A stretch of DNA of 64,000 nt from Chryseobacterium sp. StRB126 (GTDB lineage Bacteria > Bacteroidota > Bacteroidia > Flavobacteriales > Weeksellaceae). The stretch spans positions 3,968,001 through 4,032,000 of the forward strand of contig NZ_AP014624.1 in NCBI RefSeq assembly GCF_000829375.1. The letters are read 5' to 3'. Positions 1 to 8,909 of this stretch are shown piece after piece. The translations under genes and the position numbers were made by a program. Under the pieces are notes generated by a model. The model had not been told where the DNA came from. It ran no database searches and saw only the letters and a list, made by a program, of their open reading frames with translations. Each line of letters begins with the position of its first letter. Positions within the stretch are counted from its first letter, which is position 1.

Positions 1-717
1 TACATATCTGATTTCAACGTGCTGTACTTTATCTTTAGCCAAGTCCTGAAAGCCTTTTAGATAATATTCTTTAAAAAAAGGACGGTAAGGCAACAGCAGA
101 TTAATGCGTTGGAAACGTTTCTCAAACTCAATCCAATAATCGGTGTAGGAACACAGATTATCCCGTTTTAAAAGGAGAAGTTCATGCAGTTCTTTTTCAA
201 ATCCGGGATCTGAAATCAACTTTTGATTGAGGTTGACAAATCCATTGGGAACTTTTCCATTCTCAAAGAAACCTAACTGGCCGAAAATAAATTTATCATT
301 GTCTTTTTGATCATATACATAGCATTCTTTATATTTTCTAGCTGTTGCAATCAGCCATGTAGCACTGGCCAAACCACCACTGTGCGTGTGCAGCAAACCT
401 CCTTTAGGCATTGTCTGAATGACTTTAAACAACTTATCGGTTTCTATCAATGGTTTTATTTCATTAAAAGAACGGTTAGATAATGGTATATGCTGTTTTT
501 CTGTTTCGGTAAGGAACTGCTTCCTGATCTGGAATAATTTTTTATCCAAGGCGATCTCAGCATCAGATAATTTTACATCTGCATCAAAGGCCATTGCCGC
601 ATTTTCTTTCTCCAGCGCGGTCCAGTTTTCCTGATAAGTGGCTTTTTCTGCCACTTTAGTTTGGGCTCCCAACAGAGGAAATCCCAACATTACAATATAG
701 GTAAGGTATTTTCTCAT
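1..717 (-). CDS. Secreted adenosine deaminase, ADGF/ADA2-like (partial)
   Basis: The gene runs off the left window edge; 239 N-terminal residues are visible. It starts at ATG 717 with a signal peptide ending in GAQ around residue 19. Residues about 122-130 read MPKGGLLHTH, the metal-binding HxH strand of adenosine deaminases in the form typical of secreted ADGF/ADA2 proteins, and a VQHVEIRY motif ends the visible part. Members of the family deaminate adenosine to inosine outside the cytoplasm or in the periplasm. A TAnnTTTG-type box lies at 766-773 on the same strand. The catalytic C-terminal half is outside the window, so activity cannot be judged. Confidence 0.75.
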   Translation of the reverse strand, partial: MRKYLTYIVMLGFPLLGAQTKVAEKATYQENWTALEKENAAMAFDADVKLSDAEIALDKKLFQIRKQFLTETEKQHIPLSNRSFNEIKPLIETDKLFKVIQTMPKGGLLHTHSGGLASATWLIATARKYKECYVYDQKDNDKFIFGQLGFFENGKVPNGFVNLNQKLISDPGFEKELHELLLLKRDNLCSYTDYWIEFEKRFQRINLLLPYRPFFKEYYLKGFQDLAKDKVQHVEIRYV

Positions 718-860
718 AATAATAGTAACCTGCAACCGGCAAAAAGACTTTGCCATTACAGTATTCAAAAATATAATTATTTTTTTGGTAAAAGAGTTTC
801 AATTTGAAAAAAACAAATGATAAACCTTTTAACGACATATTTTTCATCTTTCACCATCCT

Positions 861-953
861 TCCCTAGCCCCGATAGGAACGGTTACCCCGCAACACGCGT
901 AAGCCTTAGCCCTGGTGTGAGGAGTATGAGTGGATAGCGGGATAAAGCTCCCT
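861..953. ncRNA. Structured intergenic element, possibly Flavo-1-like RNA
   Basis: A GC-richer island in A/T-rich intergenic DNA. It has the layout CCTAGCCCCGATAGGAACGG, then a variable middle containing ACAC and GTGT arms, then GTGGATAGCGGG and a closing AGCTCC. Conserved outer blocks with a variable inner hairpin recur between genes of flavobacteria, and I associate this layout with the Flavo-1 RNA motif from memory only. The strand is uncertain because the outer blocks are partly self-complementary. Confidence 0.4.
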
Positions 954-1255
954 AAAAAAAGAAATCGGGCGTAAAATACACAAAAAGTCTACAAAAACAA
1001 TAGACTTATGGTGTTAAATTTTATTCATCTCTTAAAATGAGATTTTTTTTGAATTTTTAAAACCGCTCCTTAACAAAAAACAAACACTTGATAAACAAAT
1101 AATTAAACGCTAAAACCAAGACAAAATATCTTCATTTTTCAATTATCCTACTAAATTAGTAGACTAATATGATTTTTCTCATACTCCCTTTTAACAAAGT
1201 TTTATGAATTATTAAATAATTTTGACCCAGTTAAAAAAAATAAAACTCTGTTCTC

Positions 1256-1411
1256 ATGAATAAGAATGACTTTAATTCTTACCAATGCACTACCATGGCT
1301 GTAGTTTCTGTTCAACATAAGTGTTGTACAGGGAAGAGCCTTTCACAGCACAATATTACTTCTAAAATGATGTGCTCTGAATTTATGGTATGTAAAATGA
1401 TGATGCCATAG
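1256..1411 (+). CDS. Small Cys/Met-rich ORF upstream of susC, candidate leader peptide
   Basis: The ORF has 51 codons with ATG at 1256 and TAG at 1409-1411. It contains five Cys (residues 11, 23, 24, 40, 46), including a CC pair, and seven Met besides the start. It has no signal peptide and no GG leader. It ends 200 bases before the SusC start, and a hairpin followed by a T-run (1516-1550) lies between. Clusters of one amino acid plus a downstream terminator-like hairpin suggest a translated attenuator sensing Cys or Met supply. No family is recognised and it could be a chance ORF; the start has only an A-rich region in front, as is usual in this phylum. Confidence 0.45.
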   Translation: MNKNDFNSYQCTTMAVVSVQHKCCTGKSLSQHNITSKMMCSEFMVCKMMMP

Positions 1412-1515
1412 CTCCTAAAGAAATATGCACATTATTGTAGGAATTGAGGCCCGATAAGCTCAAGGCCTATTTAATCCGGGTACATCTCCTCTATTTTAAC
1501 ATTTTCTTTCTGACA

Positions 1516-1550
1516 CCTCCTTACAAAAGGGAGGCAGGGACTTATTTTTT
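1516..1550 (+). terminator. Terminator-like hairpin in the susC leader
   Basis: CCTCCTT (1516-1522) pairs with AAGGGAGG (1528-1534, one G-T pair) around a five-base loop, and a run of six T follows at 1545-1550. It sits upstream of the SusC start, so it would act as an attenuator rather than as an end-of-gene terminator. A second short hairpin (AGGCC at 1447-1451 with GGCCT at 1464-1468) lies between it and the leader ORF. Confidence 0.4.
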
Positions 1551-1611
1551 CCTAAACGGGAAGATAAAGAGTAATACACAATTCAATTTTTTTAAACCTA
1601 AGATTAATATA

Positions 1612-4566
1612 ATGAGAAAAAAACAATGCAAACTTGGTGTATTGGCCGTGCTTTTATTCGCAGAATATGGCTTTGCACAGAGAAAAGACAGTCTTTCGCA
1701 GGAGACTGCCATCAAAGAAGTGGTGGTGGTAGCCTTCGGAAAGCAAAAAAAGGAAGAAATTACAGGTTCTGTACAGTCGCTAAAGGCTAAAGATCTGGGT
1801 AATCTTCAAAACGGAAATGTTCTTCAGGGAATTGGTGGTAAAGTGGCAGGGGTGCAGGTGATCTCCAACGGACAACCTGGTTCCCAACCTACGATAAGAA
1901 TGAGAGGAATTGGGTCTATTAATGCATCCAGTGATCCTTTAATTGTATTGGACGGAATTCCTTACAGTGGTGACCTGAACAGTATTTCTTCAGCAGATAT
2001 TGAGAGTATTTCTTTTCTGGAAGATGCTTCTTCCAACGCTTTATATGGTTCCCGAGGGGCCAATGGAGTTATTATTGTGAACACCAAAAGAGGTAAAAAC
2101 AAAAAACTGAGTGTTGATCTTGATATAAAAACCGGAGTTAACTTCAGATCTATTGAGGATTATTCAGTGTATACTTCGCCACAGGATTATTATACCGCTT
2201 ACTATAACAGAGGCCGAATTGGGGAAATTGCAAGACAGAAGCAGCCGGGAGCTGTTCCTTCCACTACCACTCCACATGCTGCAGGACTGTCTGCACTGAA
2301 TGGACTTGGATACAATGTTTATAATGTCCCTTTTAGTCAGCTGATCGCTCCGGACGGATCTTTTAATACTAATGCCAAGCTGCTTTATCAGGATAACTGG
2401 AAAAAACTGCTTTTCAGACCTGCTTTAAGAAGAGAGGCTACGGTAGGAATTAATGCCAGTGGCGATCAGGTGAAATCTTATACGTCTTTAAATTATCTGG
2501 ATGATAAGGGATATCTTATTTCTTCCGGTTTTGAAAGATTCGGGATCAGATCCAACGTAGACTACTCTATCACGCCAAAGTTAAGATTAACCACTGCGCT
2601 GTCTTATACTTACAGCAAGCAGAATTTCGGAGAAACGGGTGGGTTTTCCAATCCATTTCAGTTTGCCAGAAATATAGCGCCTTTTTATCCTGTTTTCCTT
2701 AGAAATGATAATTACCAACAGCTTTATGACAACCACGGAAATGCTTTATATGATTATGGAGACGGACAAGGTCCCAACGGTGCTACAAGATCCTATGCTG
2801 TTTTTGAAAATCCGGTAGGAAACCTTCAGCAGGATAAATCTCAGAGAGTCAGCAATATCAGCAACATCAATCTGGGGTTAAATTATGAGATTATTAAAGG
2901 ATTGGATTTCACATACAGTTTTGGAGCTTATCTTGAAAATTTAAGAAATCTTCAGTTCGGAAATACGCTGGGTGGAACATCTTCATCTGTGGGCGGAACG
3001 ATTACTCAGGAATCCATATTTAATTACACTCTGAATCATCAGCAATTGCTTACATATCAGAAGAAATTGGATAAGCATAACTTCAATATCCTTGTTGGTC
3101 ATGAATTGAATAAAACAAAGAATGAAGGGTTTTCCGGAACGAAACAACAGCTTTTACTACCCGAGTCATGGTCTTTTGATAATGCTGTAAAAATCACAGA
3201 CCTTTCAGGAAACGGATATGAATATGCGGTAGAAGGTTATTTCTCAAGACTATTATATAACTATGACGGTAAATATTTCTTTAATGCGAATGTACGTAGA
3301 GACGGCTCTTCAGTCTTCGCTCCGGAAAGCAGATGGGGTACATTTTATGGATTAGGAGCAGCATGGAATGTTGCCAAAGAAGATTTCCTTAAAGACAACA
3401 AAGTAATTAATGCATTGAAGCTGAAAGTCTCTTATGGACAACAGGGAAATGACAACATACTTCTGAACAGCACGACCAGAGATTACTATGCTTATCAGGA
3501 CATCTATGGAATTAATGATTTTGGAGATGGTAAACCTGTACTTACTTTAAAGAAACAAGGAAACAGAGACCTGAAGTGGGAAACTTCCAAAAACCTGAAT
3601 GCCGGTTTTGAACTTTCTCTACTTAACAACAGGATAAATTTAAATGCTGATTATTTTGAGAGAAAAGTTTCGGATATGATCTATACGCTTCCATTAGCTA
3701 TATCCAATTCTGGTTCGTATGTGAAGTATGGAAATATTGGAGACATGTACAATAAAGGGATTCAGGCCAATATTAGTGTAGATATTCTTCGAACAGAAGA
3801 TCTTCAGTGGAATTTCTATGCTAACGCGACTCATTACAAAAACAAGATTACCAAGTTGCCAGAGCAGCAAAGAGCTACAGGTTTGGTTTCAGGATTGTTT
3901 GTTCTTGCTGAAGGCGGAGACCGATATACTTATTACCTAAAAGAGTTTGCCGGAGTAAATCCTGAGAATGGAGATGCATTATGGTATAAAAATACAATAA
4001 ACCCAACCACGCATCAGGTAGAAAAAACGGTTACCAATAATTATAAGGAAGCGAGTGACTATAATACCGGGAAATCTGCAATTCCGAAGGTGTATGGTGG
4101 ATTTGGAACGGATATAACCTATAAAAGAGTAAACCTATCAGTTAATTTTTCCTATCAGTTTGGAGGATACGGATATGATGATATTTACAGATCCCTATTC
4201 CACTCTGATACCTACGGTTCTAACTACACCACTGATCTTGATAAAACATGGACTCCGGAAAACCCAACAGCAGCATTACCGCGTGTAGACCTTACTTCTA
4301 CCAACCAGAATGGGCATTCTACATTATACTTGGTTAAGTCTGACTATATCAGCCTTCAGGACGTAACATTATCATATCAGCTATCTGACGATTTTGCTAA
4401 GCAGATTGGTTTATCAACATTAAAAATCTATGCTACAGGAAACAACCTTTATCTATGGTCTAAGAGAAAAGGATATGATCCGAGAGCTTCATTAACAGGA
4501 GTATCTGATGCTTACAAATACTCTTTATTATCCAGTGTTTCACTAGGTTTCAAACTAACATTTTAA
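1612..4566 (+). CDS. SusC/RagA-family TonB-dependent outer-membrane transporter
   Basis: The protein has 984 residues from ATG 1612; an in-frame codon farther upstream at 1444 would add 56 residues without a signal peptide, so the ATG in front of MRKKQCKLGV with cleavage near FAQ is preferred. The plug domain starts almost at once (EVVVVAFGKQKKEEITGSV at about 36-54; LDGIPYSG at 113-120; SRGANGVIIVNTKRG near 148-161) and a 22-strand-type barrel follows, ending in FKLTF. The carboxypeptidase-like N-terminal extension of many SusC proteins is missing. It forms the outer-membrane channel of a SusCD complex with the next gene, eight bases downstream. The substrate is unknown; no glycan-degrading enzymes are nearby. 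Confidence 0.93.
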   Translation: MRKKQCKLGVLAVLLFAEYGFAQRKDSLSQETAIKEVVVVAFGKQKKEEITGSVQSLKAKDLGNLQNGNVLQGIGGKVAGVQVISNGQPGSQPTIRMRGIGSINASSDPLIVLDGIPYSGDLNSISSADIESISFLEDASSNALYGSRGANGVIIVNTKRGKNKKLSVDLDIKTGVNFRSIEDYSVYTSPQDYYTAYYNRGRIGEIARQKQPGAVPSTTTPHAAGLSALNGLGYNVYNVPFSQLIAPDGSFNTNAKLLYQDNWKKLLFRPALRREATVGINASGDQVKSYTSLNYLDDKGYLISSGFERFGIRSNVDYSITPKLRLTTALSYTYSKQNFGETGGFSNPFQFARNIAPFYPVFLRNDNYQQLYDNHGNALYDYGDGQGPNGATRSYAVFENPVGNLQQDKSQRVSNISNINLGLNYEIIKGLDFTYSFGAYLENLRNLQFGNTLGGTSSSVGGTITQESIFNYTLNHQQLLTYQKKLDKHNFNILVGHELNKTKNEGFSGTKQQLLLPESWSFDNAVKITDLSGNGYEYAVEGYFSRLLYNYDGKYFFNANVRRDGSSVFAPESRWGTFYGLGAAWNVAKEDFLKDNKVINALKLKVSYGQQGNDNILLNSTTRDYYAYQDIYGINDFGDGKPVLTLKKQGNRDLKWETSKNLNAGFELSLLNNRINLNADYFERKVSDMIYTLPLAISNSGSYVKYGNIGDMYNKGIQANISVDILRTEDLQWNFYANATHYKNKITKLPEQQRATGLVSGLFVLAEGGDRYTYYLKEFAGVNPENGDALWYKNTINPTTHQVEKTVTNNYKEASDYNTGKSAIPKVYGGFGTDITYKRVNLSVNFSYQFGGYGYDDIYRSLFHSDTYGSNYTTDLDKTWTPENPTAALPRVDLTSTNQNGHSTLYLVKSDYISLQDVTLSYQLSDDFAKQIGLSTLKIYATGNNLYLWSKRKGYDPRASLTGVSDAYKYSLLSSVSLGFKLTF

Positions 4567-4574
4567 AAGAATTT

Positions 4575-6041
4575 ATGAAAACAATAAAATACTTTATATC
4601 AGCTTTAGCCGTAAGTCTCATTACGACGGGCTGTGCTAATGATCTCAATACCTTACCGGAGGGAGATATTTCCGGTGAACAACTGAATGAAGATCAGTCA
4701 AAACCAGAAAAAATCCTGGGCGGAATTTACCTGGACCTTCGAAGTAATGGTGCCGGAGGAAATGTTTCATCTCACTCTGATTTCGGGATCATGGGAATAA
4801 AGGCAGGTGCTGATTTAATGTCCAATGATGTGATACAGGCAAAAAACCAGCATCTGGGAATGTTTTATAATTATGAAGCGACCAATCCCAGTAATATCGC
4901 TTCAGAAATTGTATGGACTACTTTTTATGCAAGGATATTCATCATCAATAAACTTCTTAGTGATTTAAAAGGGGATGAAAGTCCCAAAAATAAAGCCATT
5001 AAAGGGCAGCTGCTTGCCTTAAGAGCGTATTCATATTTTCATCTGATCCGTTTTTATGCGAATGATTATAAAGGACATCAGTCGGATCCGGGGCTTCCTT
5101 TGGTTCTTACAACCAATAACCCGAGCCAGGGGCTTCCAAGATCAACAGTAGCAGAAGTATACTCGCAGATCGGTCAGGATATTGAAGAATCTATAGTTCT
5201 TTTGGAGAGCTTTGCCCGTCCATCAAGAGCTCAGATCGATCAAAGAACTGCTAAAGCCATTGCTGCAGAGGTATTTTTACAAACAGGAGACTATGCCAAA
5301 ACCGTAAAATATGCTGCAGACGGTAAACAGGGAATTCCCCTGATGACGGAAAATGATTATACCACTACAGGGTTTTCCAATATCAGTAATCCTGAAGTGA
5401 TCTGGGGATTCCATAATACGATTTCTACGATGAGTATCGGAAACTATTATGCTTCTTTCTTCTCCATGTTTGACAATACCAATGAAGGATATGCAGGAGC
5501 AGCTCAGATTTATAAACTTATTGACAAGCGTTTGTATGAAGCCATTCCGGATACGGATTATCGTAAAAAAGTGTTCAACGGAAGCCAGCCTGCCAAGTAC
5601 ACCTTTAACGGAAAGACCAAAAACTATCCTGCCTATGTAAGCTGGAAGTTCAAAGATCCAAGCATGTTTGAAGGGGATTATATCTACATCAGAGCTTCTT
5701 CCTTATATTATATAGAAGCAGAAGCTTTGGCAAGACAAGGAAGAGAAGCGGAAGCCAAACAGGTGTTATTTGAAATTGCATCCAAAAGAGATCAGGCTTA
5801 TACCCTATCTACCAAAGCAGGTGCAGATCTGATTAATGAAATCATCCTGCAGAAAAGAATCGAACTTTGGGGTGAAGGCTATGCATGGTTTGATATGAAG
5901 AGATTAAATACGCCCTTAGAAAGAATATATACAGGAACTAACCACACCTTTGGAAGATTTAACCTGACACCGGATAAATTTAAATTCCAAATCCCGAATA
6001 AAGAGATTAATAATAACCCCCAAATCAAACAGAATGATTAG
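4575..6041 (+). CDS. SusD/RagB-family substrate-binding lipoprotein
   Basis: The protein has 488 residues, with a lipoprotein signal ending in ITTGC (Cys 20). It has the SusD layout: an N-terminal TPR-rich part with ALRAYSYFHLIRFYA near residues 148-162, and a C-terminal RagB part with ASSLYYIEAEALARQGR, RIELWGEGYAWFDMKRL and a final KFQIPNKEINNNP. SusD proteins cap the SusC channel and bind the substrate on the cell surface. It directly follows susC and ends before a strong terminator, so the two form one operon. Confidence 0.93.
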   Translation: MKTIKYFISALAVSLITTGCANDLNTLPEGDISGEQLNEDQSKPEKILGGIYLDLRSNGAGGNVSSHSDFGIMGIKAGADLMSNDVIQAKNQHLGMFYNYEATNPSNIASEIVWTTFYARIFIINKLLSDLKGDESPKNKAIKGQLLALRAYSYFHLIRFYANDYKGHQSDPGLPLVLTTNNPSQGLPRSTVAEVYSQIGQDIEESIVLLESFARPSRAQIDQRTAKAIAAEVFLQTGDYAKTVKYAADGKQGIPLMTENDYTTTGFSNISNPEVIWGFHNTISTMSIGNYYASFFSMFDNTNEGYAGAAQIYKLIDKRLYEAIPDTDYRKKVFNGSQPAKYTFNGKTKNYPAYVSWKFKDPSMFEGDYIYIRASSLYYIEAEALARQGREAEAKQVLFEIASKRDQAYTLSTKAGADLINEIILQKRIELWGEGYAWFDMKRLNTPLERIYTGTNHTFGRFNLTPDKFKFQIPNKEINNNPQIKQND

Positions 6042-6076
6042 ATAAAAAGCAAAACAATTTTAATATATTTCAAGCC

Positions 6077-6107
6077 AACCACCGTTTACAGTAAATGGTG
6101 GTTTTTT
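6077..6107 (+). terminator. Terminator of the susCD operon
   Basis: ACCACCGTTTAC and GTAAATGGTGGT form a perfect stem apart from one G-T pair, followed by T6. Confidence 0.85.
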
Positions 6108-6178
6108 ATATACCAGGACTCACTTCTTCCAACTCCTATTTCTCAGTAAGAAACTTATAGGATATACTTAAAAACAAA

Positions 6179-6207
6179 ATGGCATCATTTACAGTAAATG
6201 GTGCCAT
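6179..6207 (-). terminator. Hairpin facing the minus strand
   Basis: A 14-bp stem (ATGGCATCATTTAC with GTAAATGGTGCCAT). On the minus strand it is followed by TTTGTTTTT, so it can end transcription of the small gene at 6289-6426. Its core is the same as that of the terminator at 6077-6107. Confidence 0.6.
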
Positions 6208-6288
6208 TCATACAATTTGATGATCAATAGAATTACGCTTTCCTTCTTATGTATTTTTTCTAATTCCTTAAATTTTCGTTTCATAAGC

Positions 6289-6426
6289 CTATTTTCCGGC
6301 TTGAGTTTCAAGCATACTTTTCTGCTGTTTTATTAATTTCGGATCTGTAGGATTCATTTTTTCAGACCCCCGCAAAGCTGCTGCATAACGTGATGCCCTT
6401 TCTTTCACAAACTGCTCATTTCCCAT
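6289..6426 (-). CDS. Small conserved-looking protein, 45 residues
   Basis: ATG at 6426 is preceded by AAGGGAAAGGTAGT, a fair ribosome binding site, and an in-frame TAA lies just upstream, which fixes the start. The product (MGNEQFVKERASRYAAALRG at the N-terminus, ending KSMLETQAGK) is charged, lacks a signal peptide and is probably a short helical cytoplasmic protein. A minus-strand hairpin with a U-run follows 80 bases later. No family recognised. Confidence 0.5.
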   Translation of the reverse strand: MGNEQFVKERASRYAAALRGSEKMNPTDPKLIKQQKSMLETQAGK

Positions 6427-6572
6427 ACTACCTTTCCCTTAATTCCAACATTCGTTTAATGGATTTTATGCTTCCCATCATAAAGCCTATGAACCCTAAA
6501 CGGGTATTATTTCTAAAAATTATGTACGAAAGAATGAATATTTGAATATTTATAAATTTAAAATAATAAGTC

Positions 6573-6761
6573 ATGAAATCCCTCTTTACATCAATTGCCA
6601 TGATAATGATGTTGAATTCTTTCTGCCATTTTACAGCAAAAGAATCTGAGCACAGGTATATACAGGCAGATCCGACACCTAGCAATGGAAAACGAAAACA
6701 AGCCTCAAAGATGGAAAGAAAGGTCCACCGCCTAAAAACACTGGCCAGTGGTAATTTATGA
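6573..6761 (+). CDS. Small secreted protein, probably frameshifted
   Basis: ATG at 6573 starts a signal-peptide-like stretch (MKSLFTSIAMIMMLNSFCHF). The reading frame continues to 6761 with a basic tail. The downstream DNA reads better with two single-A deletions near 6689 and 6706: the tail then becomes NGNENKPQ-DGKKGPPPKNTGQW and ends at 6754, a Gly/Pro/Lys tail typical of small flavobacterial secreted proteins (compare DGKKGGP in the gene at 15681). Either two indels broke the gene, or the sequence has homopolymer errors. Confidence 0.45.
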   Translation: MKSLFTSIAMIMMLNSFCHFTAKESEHRYIQADPTPSNGKRKQASKMERKVHRLKTLASGNL

Positions 6762-6919
6762 AATCATGGTATTAAGACTAATAAGATCCAGAGCTTCAAA
6801 TTTTCATTTCTTTAAAACTTTTGCACAAACTTCTTTCTTTTCCGGATATTATCCAGCGTACCATATACAGTTTCTTATAACTAGATCTTATTGCCTCTCC
6901 GTAATCAATATTTGTATTT

Positions 6920-7162
6920 AACCTGAGTTCGGGATAAGACATTTTTGTTTTTAGTAAGGAAGTAAGTAAGCCTGGAGCTGGAAGAGGGAAGTGAGTTGAG
7001 GTTAAAAAAACACTTACAACCCTGTAATGTATTATTCCTTTAAAGACTGTTTCATCAAATTTTACGGCAACGTCAGAAATTGTAGCTCCGATAGTAACTT
7101 CCAGCCTTTCTCTTCCAGCTTCCAGCCTATTATCCTTAATTTTATGATCCCGAACTCGGGTT
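6920..7162. repeat. MITE-like element with 16-bp terminal inverted repeats
   Basis: AACCTGAGTTCGGGAT (6920-6935) is matched at 15 of 16 positions by the inverted copy at 7147-7162. Inside lie sub-terminal inverted blocks (around 6961-6995 and 7096-7137) built from GCTGGAAGAGGGAAGT. The same block occurs again at 17908-17935. No transposase is inside. No clear target-site duplication is seen. Confidence 0.5.
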
Positions 7163-7330
7163 AGTTACAAATCAAATTTCTGTCTGATGTCCACTTATAA
7201 AGTATTGTTTTTAGAGATCTGTAATGATGTGCAATTTCCTGAACCGCTTAGGTTTCGGTTTTTCTTTTATTATAGCAGGATTGGGATACAGGAGTGTATA
7301 AAAGGAACAAATATTGAGAATATATCCTAA

Positions 7331-7360
7331 AAAATGGTCCTGCAAGAGACCATTTCTTTT
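7331..7360. terminator. Bidirectional terminator hairpin
   Basis: AAATGGTC (7332-7339) pairs with GACCATTT (7348-7355). On the minus strand T6 follows, so it probably ends the TPR-HTH gene about 90 bases beyond its stop codon. Confidence 0.55.
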
Positions 7361-7451
7361 AAGCATTAACAGATCATATAAAGATCAATCTTTTATTTTC
7401 AGAAAGGCTAGTACAGCCAATCATATATAACTGTATTTTATGATCTGTAGA

Positions 7452-8909
7452 TCAGGAATCCAATCCCTGAAAGAAAGTATATAGATCCTGATCACTGGGC
7501 ACATTTAGTTTTTTGCGAAGTCTGTATTTTTTCTGCTGAGCAGATTTATGCAGAATAGATATATATGTAGCAATTTCTTTTGAACTGAAATTCAGTTTAA
7601 TCATAGCACACAGTTGTAAATCGGCTCCTGAAAGATCCTCATTGATATCCAGCAATTTTTCTATAAAATCCGGATACACCTCCTGAAACCGGGCAAGAAA
7701 GGAAGAATCATTTCTTTTAGCCAGCATAATAAGGTCACTGAAGCTTTCATTCACCTTATTGGACAGAAGTTCAGTCTGGTTCTTTAAAATATCGGTCTCT
7801 TCTTTTAATTTACTTTTTTTGTATTTCAGGTTTTTGTATTTCAGAGTGAAAATAGTCATCAATAATAGTATAAAAAGCGACACCCCAATCAACAACTTTA
7901 GCTTAAAGCCTTCAATATCATCCTCTTTTTCAGTCAATAATTTATCAATCAGAAGGTTTACCGTTTCATTTTGATCCTGCGACAGCTTTGTTTTTGCATC
8001 AAGGTACTTATTTTCATATTCTCTTTCTTTTCCTTTATCCCCTATCCCTTTATAAGCTTCTGCAATAGACTGATAGATAAAGGGAATATTATATACCCGG
8101 TTAGTCTTCAGAAAAACATCCAAAGCTTTCTGATAAAAATCCTTAGATTCCGGATAGTTTTTCAATTCCCTGTAATAATCACCCACAATTCTGTACACCA
8201 TTCCTTCCTGGGCATCCAGCAAGGGTTTATCTTTTTTTATAAGCTTAAGAGATTTATCAATATAAAACTTTGCAGAATCAAGCTGTTTTGAATAATACAG
8301 ATGATGTTTGGCAATTAAACTGTTGATCAATGGTGTATTTTCAATTTTCAGTGCTTTGTGAAAATAGATCAGAGATGAATCTATTCTTTTTATTTCGTAC
8401 AGAAAATCAGCGCGGTTTGCAAAAACCTTACTCAGAAAATATTTTCTTTCATCCTCTTGTGAGCAGCGTTGCGTATAGTACAACGCCTTTGAGTTAAACT
8501 GTAAGGCATTTTTATACAGCCCGGTCACTTTGCAGAGCTGTCCATATTCTTGATAAAACTTTGCTTTAAGTGCTGATTTTTTTGATTTCGCCAAGATCAA
8601 TTCTGCCTTTTTAAGAAATACAAACCCCTTTTTATAGTTCCCGATTGTCGCACATATATTAGATAAATTGATATAGCAAAGAGCTTCCCCGTCCTGATAA
8701 CCATTCTTTTTTGCTTTCTGCAGATATTCCTCATTAAGCAACATACATTTATCATAATTACCGGCAAGACGCAAAGTTTCATTATCACGAAGCAACGGAT
8801 AATCGAAATTTTTTGTTGATAGATCTGATCCGGTACAACTGTTCAGAAAAATAAAACAAAATATGCTTATAATAAAATAATTATTCTTCAGAGAGTTAAT
8901 ATCTATCAT
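7452..8909 (-). CDS. TPR-containing sensor with C-terminal LuxR-type HTH
   Basis: The protein has 485 residues. An N-terminal hydrophobic segment ends in LNSC (Cys 25), a lipoprotein-like or anchor signal. Residues about 40-320 are TPR repeats (for example GYQDGEALCYINLSNICATIGN and NIPFIYQSIAEAYKGIGDKG). A transmembrane helix follows near 343-362 (LLIGVSLFILLLMTIFTL), then a coiled coil (KLKEETDILKNQ) and a C-terminal HTH (LNFSSKEIATYISILHKSAQQ) that resembles LuxR/GerE-type DNA-binding domains. This architecture is common in Flavobacteriia and is thought to link an envelope signal to transcription. Target and ligand are unknown. Confidence 0.8.
   Translation of the reverse strand: MIDINSLKNNYFIISIFCFIFLNSCTGSDLSTKNFDYPLLRDNETLRLAGNYDKCMLLNEEYLQKAKKNGYQDGEALCYINLSNICATIGNYKKGFVFLKKAELILAKSKKSALKAKFYQEYGQLCKVTGLYKNALQFNSKALYYTQRCSQEDERKYFLSKVFANRADFLYEIKRIDSSLIYFHKALKIENTPLINSLIAKHHLYYSKQLDSAKFYIDKSLKLIKKDKPLLDAQEGMVYRIVGDYYRELKNYPESKDFYQKALDVFLKTNRVYNIPFIYQSIAEAYKGIGDKGKEREYENKYLDAKTKLSQDQNETVNLLIDKLLTEKEDDIEGFKLKLLIGVSLFILLLMTIFTLKYKNLKYKKSKLKEETDILKNQTELLSNKVNESFSDLIMLAKRNDSSFLARFQEVYPDFIEKLLDINEDLSGADLQLCAMIKLNFSSKEIATYISILHKSAQQKKYRLRKKLNVPSDQDLYTFFQGLDS

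Noticed and set aside
656..847. Minus-strand 63-residue reading frame
   Set aside because: It overlaps the start and promoter of the adenosine deaminase gene in another frame and has no domain or signal features.
6189..6284. 31-residue ORF four bases after the small gene at 6289-6426
   Set aside because: Its end lies inside the terminator hairpin, so it is unlikely to be translated as a gene.
6428..6685. Minus-strand 85-residue frame
   Set aside because: It runs opposite to the small secreted protein gene and has a composition of translated A/T-rich intergenic DNA.
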